DNA of 64,000 bases from Humulus lupulus. Lineage: Eukaryota > Streptophyta > Magnoliopsida > Rosales > Cannabaceae. Shown piece by piece: positions 57,222-64,000 of this stretch. Location of the stretch: NCBI RefSeq assembly GCF_963169125.1, contig NC_084802.1, forward strand, positions 115,386,903 through 115,450,902. The letters are read 5' to 3'. The number at the start of each line of letters is the position of its first letter. The stretch's first letter is position 1. A program made the translations under genes and the position numbers. The notes below the pieces were generated by a model. The model was not told where the DNA came from. It did no database searches and worked only from the letters and a program-made list of their open reading frames with translations.

Positions 57222-57952
57222 ACAGTCCTTTTTAAAGGACTGGCTTGTGTAAAGATTTTCAATTTTTTACAAGTTTTGCAAAGAGGATTAGCCGCGTTAT
57301 ATGGCTAATTGCTCGTATATGTAAGGTTCTATTATAGAATCACTCGTAAAGACATGTTTAGTCCATTTTTAATACGAGATTATAAGGGACTGTGCGCAGC
57401 CAGTCATTCTTGCCAACCATTGTGAATTTACATTTGCAAGTATTTGTTCATTACGTGTGTTGTTTTGCTGTATTACAAGTATAATTTTTTACACGAACAG
57501 GAATGTTCGAACAGACCATGGTCAAGGCAAGTGACCAAGGACCTAAAGCTCCTCGATCACTTGGGGGGCATATAAGGCACATCGATAGAAAAGCATACTC
57601 TCAAGGTATGTAAACACATGAACAAAATGAGTGAAAGCATGCTACAGTACTTAGAGTATTTTTCAAAATTTATGTTTTGTTAAATCATGCCAAAGTACTA
57701 TGCTAAGTTCGGTCATTCGGACAAATGTTATAATAAGTATTAATATTATAGCATCAAGATTTAAGTTTTTACACCGCAAGCATCGCTGCTTGGATGTAAC
57801 TGTTCAAGTAAAAGAAAAAATATTTACTGCCCATGCAGCAAAGTTTAAAAAAAGAAATTATTGTCTTTACATCACGACCCGTGGGTCGTATATCCAAAAA
57901 GAAAGAAAAAATATAAGGGAAAATTTTAAGAGGCATTTGGGGCCGGAGGGTC
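57222..57952. other. spacer between integrase and antisense gene, element 2
   Basis: Non-coding, conserved with 34122-34794 of element 1 in opposite orientation, for example TACGAGATTATAAGGGACTG. It contains the internal polypurine-like run and the 3' ends of both convergent genes. Confidence 0.6.
57556..57570 (+). other. internal polypurine-tract-like run, element 2
   Basis: ATCACTTGGGGGGCA, followed by TATAAGG. Compare the terminal PPT at 61406-61420. Confidence 0.45.
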
Positions 57953-60577
57953 CTAAGCAGCATCTTGGTTGGACGCGTCCTCGGCAGCTTCTTCTTCTTC
58001 ACCAGTGACGCTTGGAGAGGCGGGGATTGTAGCTCTTGCCTCCTCTTCGGCCAGTTGGGCAGCGCATCGAGCCAACTCCGCAGTTCTGACTTCCTCTGAA
58101 AGGTAGCTAAAGTCAGCACCCTGATTATGTTTCCAGAAATTGTAGAAACATCGGAGTGTCGTCCTCTTGTACTTTTCCAGATTCTTGGAGTTTTCAAGCT
58201 CCAACTGCTTCACCTTGCCCCCGAGAGTGACAATAGCCTCATCCTTAGACTTGAGTGTCTCTCCCAAATGCTTGATCTCCCGAAGGTGGGCTTGATTGAA
58301 CTCTCGATACTCTTGCCTCAACTTGACTGCTGCATCCTTCGCAGCTTCAGCCTCTGACAGCTTAGTCACCGCCGCATCCCTCTCTCGGACCATGGCCTCC
58401 AACTCCTTGGCATGCCTAGCCTCCGCAGCCAAAAGCTCCTCAGCCGCCTTCACCTGGTGCCTCTCGATGGCCTTTGCCTTAGCCTGCTCGAGGTAAGCCT
58501 GGTGCGCGGGTACGAGCAGTAGTGGCAAACAGCAAGGCCTATAAATAAAGAAAAAAGGAGTTAGAACTTATCATGAGGACTAAAAGACTAAAGCTTGAAA
58601 TACAAAGAAGTACTTACGCTGGAGATTTCGTTCAGAGTCCTGTTCAGGATCTGGTCGACTGGCATGTCTTCAGCTTCGACCATTGCAGCTCTAACACGGT
58701 CGCTTTTGCCGATGCGATCGAGACGATCCCTGGAAAATTGAATGGCACGGCTCATGAGTTTGGCCCCAAGAGCTTCTTCACGAGTAGGCTGCTCTCTGGC
58801 AGGCGCGGCTGGAGGATTCGACGGGGCAGGGATAGTCTGCTGCTCATAAGGAACTGGAGGAGGGGTAGGAGTTTGCCCTGTTGGCGCGGGACTTTGCCCA
58901 GTTTGCGCGTCCTGTGGAAAGGTCTTCTGATCGACCCTTCTTGGCTGGAGGGCCTCGGCTGGATTCACTAGTTCTCTTCTTAGGCTTCCGTTGGAGTTGA
59001 GGAACCTCCTCTTCATCCTCGGCCTGGTACATGTTGAAGATGTTGGGAGTAGACATATCTGCATGTAGGTAAACACAGCAAGTTAATAAGAAAAGAGGCA
59101 GGTGAAAATATGTTATACAACTGAAAGGAGGTAACAAAGTAAATACCCGAGCTACAACTACTGGTCGCTACACTATTGACTCTATTAATCATATACTCAT
59201 TATCTGGCATGAAGAAGTCTGGCCCTAGATTTGGAGCATATGTAAAGTTACCATCCCCGTCAAACAAGTGACAGGGAATTGGCAAACCATTTAAAAGCGA
59301 AATAACTTTACCATTATCGTCAGAGGATTCTCCCAAGTCAACAATAGGCTCTTTGGCCTTTTGTTTCCCCTTGCCTTGGGGAGCAGAAGGCCTTTCTGCG
59401 GAAGGGCTACCCGTGGGTTCCCTGATTGTAACCCCCGTTGGCCTCCGAGGAGGAGGAGGCACAGGAGGTTGCTGCTCGGGAACCCCCTCGGCAGTGGCTT
59501 CGTCCACCACGGACCCTCTAGTTTCATGGCGAGGAGCCAGGAGGCCAGATAGCCTCAAGTTTGTTTCAGTTATCAAGGTCTTAACACTTTTTGCTGCGTC
59601 AGACGTCCTAGCCAGAGTGTTGGACCTCAACACCATGTCTGGTGTTGGGGTCGGACGTAACCAAGGGCCTGAAAAATAGATTACAGTTTGAGAAAAATGA
59701 AAGGAGACACCTTAGGTTAGAGTATCGACCAGTCAAAGACAAGCTCCTACCTCCTCGTGCGAAGGCCAAGTTGTTGCTGGTTATGTCTGGAGTAAGGAAA
59801 TACTCCTTATTGTAGTGCCCCACGTTTGATATATGGGTAGTGCCACTCAAGAACGTCTGACCGGTCTTCTAGTGGCAGAAGTGGAAGAAGTCCATCCCGT
59901 TGTGTTGTGGGTTAGATTTAAGGTCAAAAAAGATAGTTGACCTCGTGGGGCAAAGGTTCTGGCCATTTGTTAAGTTTATACAGGATATAGAGTGCGGCCA
60001 GCATCCTATATCCATTTGGAGTTATTTGGAAGGGGGCGACACCAAAATAATTGGCCACCCCCACAAAAAAGGGATGAAGAGGGAGGTAAGCTCCCGCCTC
60101 AATGTGATACCGGGACCAGGCGCTGTTTGCACCTCCTGGGAGGTTAGCCCTCTGGTCTATGGTAGGACGTATAATAGTAACCCCCGTGAGAGGGAATTTC
60201 CTGAAGCAGTTAGCGACCATTCGAGGGGTCACTAGACTGGCTAGGGAAGTATACCACTCAACATCAGGCGGATTCCGATGGCGAGGGCGAGCCCTAGTTT
60301 GGATATTAGGGTCAAGAGCGAGATTTTCTCGACCACTGGTCGAGGGAACCCTAGCCTGCGGATCAGGCTGGGCAGGAGAATTTGGGTTGCTTTCAGACTC
60401 AGGTCTTTTCTTGCCAGAAGACTTGGAGCGGGCCATTGGAGAGGAAGGATGGGGTCTGGAAGAGGATCGCGAGAAAGGAATCTCGTGGACATGGTCAGCT
60501 GGTTGTTCTTCTCCCTCGAGCAGCTAGGCGAGAAGGTCGTCGTTGATGGGTCTTTCACCTCCCCACAAATCTGGCAT
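57953..60577 (-). pseudogene. antisense gene of Tat element 2 (broken copy of the element 1 gene)
   Basis: It is homologous to 31534-34121, on the strand opposite to gag-pol. The start ATG at 60577 (M-P-D-L-W-G-G-E-R-P) aligns with element 1. Predicted exons are 60577-59751, 59668-59147, 59058-58618 and 58538-57953, and the introns (82, 88 and 79 nt) fall at the same positions with GT-AG ends. Exon 2 is 522 nt in both elements. The N-terminal domain is recognisable (GGANSAWSRYHIEAGAYLP, FFVGVANYFGVAPFQITPN), as is the coiled coil (HAKELEAMVRERDAAVTKL). Lesions: TAG 60524-60526, an extra T near 59927, TAG 59869-59871, a frameshift in exon 3 (near 58920) and another at the start of exon 4. Confidence 0.75.
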
Positions 60578-60583
60578 TAAAGT

Positions 60584-61009
60584 CTGCAAACAGAAGAATG
60601 GGAAGGTAAGGATATAGAACTTTAAAAGGCTTTTTAGAATAACGCTGGTCGAGTATAAAAGTTAGGCTTTTATACAACAGCATTCTAACAAAAAGCTAAA
60701 TCTTTCTACACGAACAGTTTGAAAAATGGATCAAAAGGTGAAAGTAAAAAGTTTTTCTGGAAAAGCTTTTTCAACTCCCCTTAGGGCGGGAAAAATCTAT
60801 TTTTCAACTAGCCTAAAGATCGAATTTTTACTTCGATTTTACGTCCTAAAAAGCATGATCCTGAATTTTAAACTAACTCGTAACTTTATTTTGCCTACAA
60901 AATATTCTGTCTACAAGCATCGCAAACCAGAAACAGAAAAACTCAAACAGTCCACATTCAGAAGCATGCACCACGAAAGATTCGAAGCATGGGAATTCGA
61001 AAAACTTAC
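60584..61009 (-). other. predicted 5'-UTR intron of the antisense gene, element 2
   Basis: On the minus strand the donor is CTG|GTAAGT and the acceptor TTCTGTTTGCAG|ACTTT just before the ATG at 60577. About 426 nt, close to the 440 nt predicted in element 1. Sequence signals only. Confidence 0.5.
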
Positions 61010-61182
61010 CAGGAAAGTGATCGTGAAGGTGAAAAAAAAGGGTCTTCGGAGGTCAAAGAACTCTCGGACGGGGTCCTGGAAGTGCAGAAGGATTGTCTCC
61101 GGAGAATTTTGAAGCTCTGGTTTTTAGGGTTTTTTGCAAAGACAGTGGCATGCGTAAAGAGAGAAGGAAAACTTCGAAGGTC

Positions 61183-61190
61183 TTATATAA
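61183..61190 (-). promoter_or_regulatory. TATA-like box of the antisense gene, element 2
   Basis: TTATATAA, palindromic, in the minus-strand context AACTTATATAAGACC, about 175 bp before the leader-intron donor; equivalent to 30920-30926. Confidence 0.45.
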
Positions 61191-61405
61191 GTTTGTCTCT
61201 GGCATTAAAAAGTATAATCATTAGTTTCCCTTTTTCGAAGTATGGGGAAGCGGGATGGCCGTCGAAATCGTTTCTGGGGAACCAAAAGGACATGATTAGA
61301 CAGAAGTGGGTTACATTTTTCAAGAACACACTAAGGGTTCTGACACGTCAGGTGGGGTTACCGAAGAGTCGTTCAAAAGTTTATTTACTGTTCGTAGTAA
61401 ATAAA

Positions 61406-61420
61406 ATTTGGGGGGGCAAA
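61406..61420 (+). other. polypurine tract of Tat element 2
   Basis: AATTTGGGGGGGCAAA-type run directly before the 3' LTR start TGTTATCC. Confidence 0.8.
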
Positions 61421-62012
61421 TGTTATCCAATAAATTCGCATTAGTGATGTGGTAAGTGATCCTTGGACACGTGTCTGACACCTGGAAATGTTCGGCTAGA
61501 GTATCGACCAGAAGATGTGCTAAAGGTAGTAAACGGCCCAGTCCTACCTACGACCAGGCTGGTCGGTAGTTCCGCATACACGGCAACATTAATGGGAAGA
61601 TCTTTGTAATCCCGAATTTATCTCACTCAATCTCCTGAGTACCCGATTATTCAGGGGAGAATATCTGTAACAATCTTTTGTAATCCCCCTTGAGCCTATA
61701 AATAGCAAGAGATAGCTCAAGGGAGGGACTTTTGGCTTTTGAATCATTTGAGACTATAATTATTTTCCTAGGAATATTGTACTGTTCTTCAGAGGTTAGT
61801 GAAACTCATTGAACCCTAGTTCTTTGATCACTCTTCTGATTCTTATATCAATATCAGCCTAAGTGGACGTAGGTCATTACCAGATCCTGGGGCCGAACCA
61901 CTATAAAAATTCTTGTGTGATTTACTGTTTTTGCCATACGTTCTTCTCTATATATTCATTCATATCAATCACATTTTGACTCCGTGTCAGTTGGCCAAAT
62001 CTTGGGTCAACA
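61421..62012 (+). repeat. 3' LTR of Tat element 2
   Basis: 592 bp; differs from 50345-50936 at 7 sites by my count. TATAAATA at 61697-61704. Confidence 0.9.
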
Positions 62013-62017
62013 ATGCG
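62013..62017. repeat. right TSD (ATGCG) of Tat element 2
   Basis: Exact copy of 50340-50344. Confidence 0.9.
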
Positions 62018-63165
62018 TAAATTAGTAACATGTCATATAGATTATATGCTATACATATCCAATTAATTAACATATCATGCATCATTATAATTGTCATTTT
62101 TGCAAATTTGTGCCTAGATGATGGACTTATAGTGATGGCCCATTATTTTAGATAATGGGAAAAATGTCAAATAAAACGGATCATAATCTTGATAGGTTTT
62201 ATATGGGCCCAATTGAACATGTAAAGTTTAAATTTCTCTCTTTTGGGTGGTTCTACTTATGAAGGCCCATTTGTTTTACATTACTAGATTGAACTTAATC
62301 AATTGAATAACGATCAATAACAAGAAGGTTTAAATTCTTGTCTTTTGTGTTCTGTATGGAAGTTAGGAGGACTTGTAGTGGGAATAACATACTGGACCCA
62401 GCCCTTCTTCATGCAAGCCCAAATTGTTCAGGCCCGTTTACCTAAGTTGGAATTGATTGTATTAGGTTAATTCTAGTTGAACATAAATTGATTGATTAGT
62501 AACACAATAATTCTAAAAATTTAAATGGGTATTTTAGAATTAGAAGAAATTTATACTAGGGTTTATTAATTATTTTAAATAATATAAAAAAACATAGTTT
62601 TATAAATTTCACAAGGAAAATACTAAATTAAAATAATGAGTTTTAATTTTTGAAATTCGATCTCCATCGTTAATTTAACAAGGTTAGAGTTTAGTGGGGC
62701 CTTATGGCGCTTTGATTATGTCTCCCTACGGATGGTGTTCACTAGACTTTTAACAAGGTTAAATTTCTTAGGATAGATAGTTATAGAACAAACCCTTATA
62801 GACTCATCCCTACGGTGACTATGAGAAATAAGTCTATAATAATCGAAACTGTGAGTCTAGCTCATAAAGTTCGAAATAATTGGATTTCGTGACTTTGATC
62901 GAATAGGAAGGTTACTAATAATAGTTTTAGACTATTATTAATTGAGATGTTTACTCTATTTAACTAAGTGAATTTGTGATTCTCACCTACCAAGACACAT
63001 GTATTCATGGCTAGTTAAATTTCCTTAGAAATAGTAGATATGTGTTTTTTTAGTATTTTACATATTTATGCATATTTTATATGTTTGATCTATTTCTGGA
63101 TATTTATGTGATTAAATAATTGCTAAACAACGCACTAATCTCTACTTATTGATAATTGTAGCTCT
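62018..63165 (+). mobile_element. leader of copia element C, right of the Tat element 2 insertion
   Basis: AT-rich, no real ORF. It runs into the copia gag start at 63166, so it is the rest of the LTR/leader interrupted at 50340. No PBS was recognised, which may mean it is mutated. Confidence 0.5.
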
Positions 63166-64000
63166 ATGTCGAATTCCATTATCTCCCTTCTCTCCAAGGA
63201 ACTTCTCACTGGAGAGAATTTTTCCAAATGGAAGTCAAACATCAACATTGTGTTGATCGGCGACAACTCCAAGTTTGTTATGACTGAAGTTTCACCTAAC
63301 TTCCCTGGTGATTTATATTCAAAAGAATCAAGGGAGAAGTACGAGTGTTGGCTTGCTGCTAACAACAAAGCCAAGGCGTACATGCTAGCTAGCATGTTTG
63401 ACATGCTAAGGACGAAGATGGAGGATGTCGAAACTACCTATGAAATCATGGAACAGCTTTAGGAAATGTTCGGACAAAAATCTGGACAAGCTAGTTTCGA
63501 GGCGACGAAGAAGTATGCTAATGCTAGGGTGGCGTCTGGAAAGCATGTTCGTGATAACTTAATCAAGATGACGAACTACATTCAAGAGATAGAAATGCAC
63601 GAAGCCACCATAGATGAGGAAACTCAAGTGGGGCTTATTCTGAATAGTCTTGATCCCAGTTTTCTTCCATTCACCACCAACTACTTACTAAACAAACTGA
63701 AGTGCGAAATGACTCAACTCATGAACGAGCTTCAAATGTTTGAAGGTATCAATGGTGGACCAAGTAAGGGATATGACAAGAAGCTTACTACTGCTGCTGA
63801 GGTCGCTCCTAGAGAATTCAACTTGGCTTCATCCTCGAAGATAAACCAGAGGAGTAAGAGAAAGAATAAGAAAGGCAAGGCCACAGCTACTGCAAAACCA
63901 GCTGGAGGTGCTGCAAAACCTACTGGGGCAAAACCCGCTGCTAAGAAAGCCAAAGGAGCATGTGTCCACTACAAGGAGACTGGGCATTGGAAAAAGGATT
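63166..64000 (+). pseudogene. gag of copia element C, running off the window
   Basis: Begins M-S-N-S-I-I-S-L-L, then LLTGENFSKWKSNINIVLI, the usual N-terminus of plant copia gag (UBN2-type). It continues with KESREKYECWLAANNKAKAY and YEIMEQL, a TAG at 63460-63462 (normally a Gln or Lys codon), then in the same frame EMFGQKSGQASFEATKKY, ILNSLDPSFLPFTTNY and a Lys/Ala-rich basic linker. It ends in a zinc knuckle CVHYKETGHWKKD, whose second Cys has become Tyr. One nonsense codon and a damaged knuckle suggest an inactive copy, otherwise well preserved. The pol region would lie to the right. Confidence 0.85.

Larger units (their letters stand above)
50345..62012 (+). mobile_element. Tat element 2: Ty3/gypsy Tat-lineage element with antisense gene, 11.67 kb
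   Basis: Two 592-bp LTRs differ at 7 positions by my count (about 98.8% identity), with exact TSDs. Order: LTR, PBS, gag, PR, RT with degenerate RNase H, aRH, integrase, spacer, antisense gene (minus strand), PPT, LTR. It is the same family as element 1 but a different subfamily in the first half of the LTR. gag-pol is interrupted by six stops, five of which (all but the PR/RT one) are open in element 1, and integrase has lost its catalytic Glu. It is inserted in the leader of copia element C. Confidence 0.9.

Noticed and set aside
60726..61444. Plus-strand frames of 128 and 151 codons near the 3' LTR of Tat element 2
   Set aside because: They overlap the predicted leader intron and promoter of the antisense gene on the other strand, lack motifs, and have no counterpart in element 1.

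Overview
This window is eukaryotic, almost certainly a flowering plant (probably a dicot), and consists of nested LTR retrotransposons with no convincing ordinary host gene. The evidence is Tekay-like chromovirus, Tat-lineage Ty3/gypsy and Ty1/copia polyproteins, AT-rich spacers, GT-AG introns of 75-90 nt, and pervasive nonsense changes of the kind made by decay of methylated cytosines. LTR styles recall Rosales such as hemp or hop, but that is a weak guess. Boundaries were set by eye from TG...CA ends and 5-bp target-site duplications (TSDs).

Layout. 1-3600: a Tat-like gag remnant (minus strand) cut by a 2.3-kb solo LTR with perfect TSD TGGCT. 3599-3965: two LTR pieces facing each other as an inverted repeat. 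4781-7385: a decayed copia element, interrupted at 7386 by a complete but dead 9.65-kb Tekay-like element (7391-17039, TSD TCGTG) carrying an extra ORF before gag. 17045-18585 and 28526-30091: the 3' LTR and RT/RNase H end of another copia element (minus strand). A solo LTR of about 5.1 kb of its own sequence (18586-28520, TSD CTAAG), itself holding two further solo LTRs, interrupts its LTR. Its RT is split by Tat element 1 (30097-41666, minus strand, TSD GTATG), and the copia remainder resumes at 41672. That remainder is fused in frame to a piece of gypsy RT. 43061-46209: a truncated gypsy element. 46210 to the window end: a copia element (plus strand) whose leader is interrupted by Tat element 2 (50345-62012, TSD ATGCG); its gag runs off the right edge.

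Most interesting system. Both Tat elements have the order LTR-gag-PR-RT-RH-aRH-INT, followed by a separate gene on the opposite strand between integrase and 3' LTR. In element 1 this antisense gene reads as a clean four-exon gene (31534-34121) of 782 codons with three coding introns, a probable 5'-UTR intron and a TATA-like box, although gag-pol of the same copy has more than a dozen stops. Element 2, which is younger by LTR divergence, keeps the same intron positions and phases, but its copy is broken by stops and frameshifts. The protein has an N-terminal region resembling the plant Transposase_28 (putative gypsy-type transposon) family, a proline-rich middle and a long coiled coil.

All coordinates, identity counts and frame checks were done by hand. 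Domain names rest on recognised motifs, not on a search.
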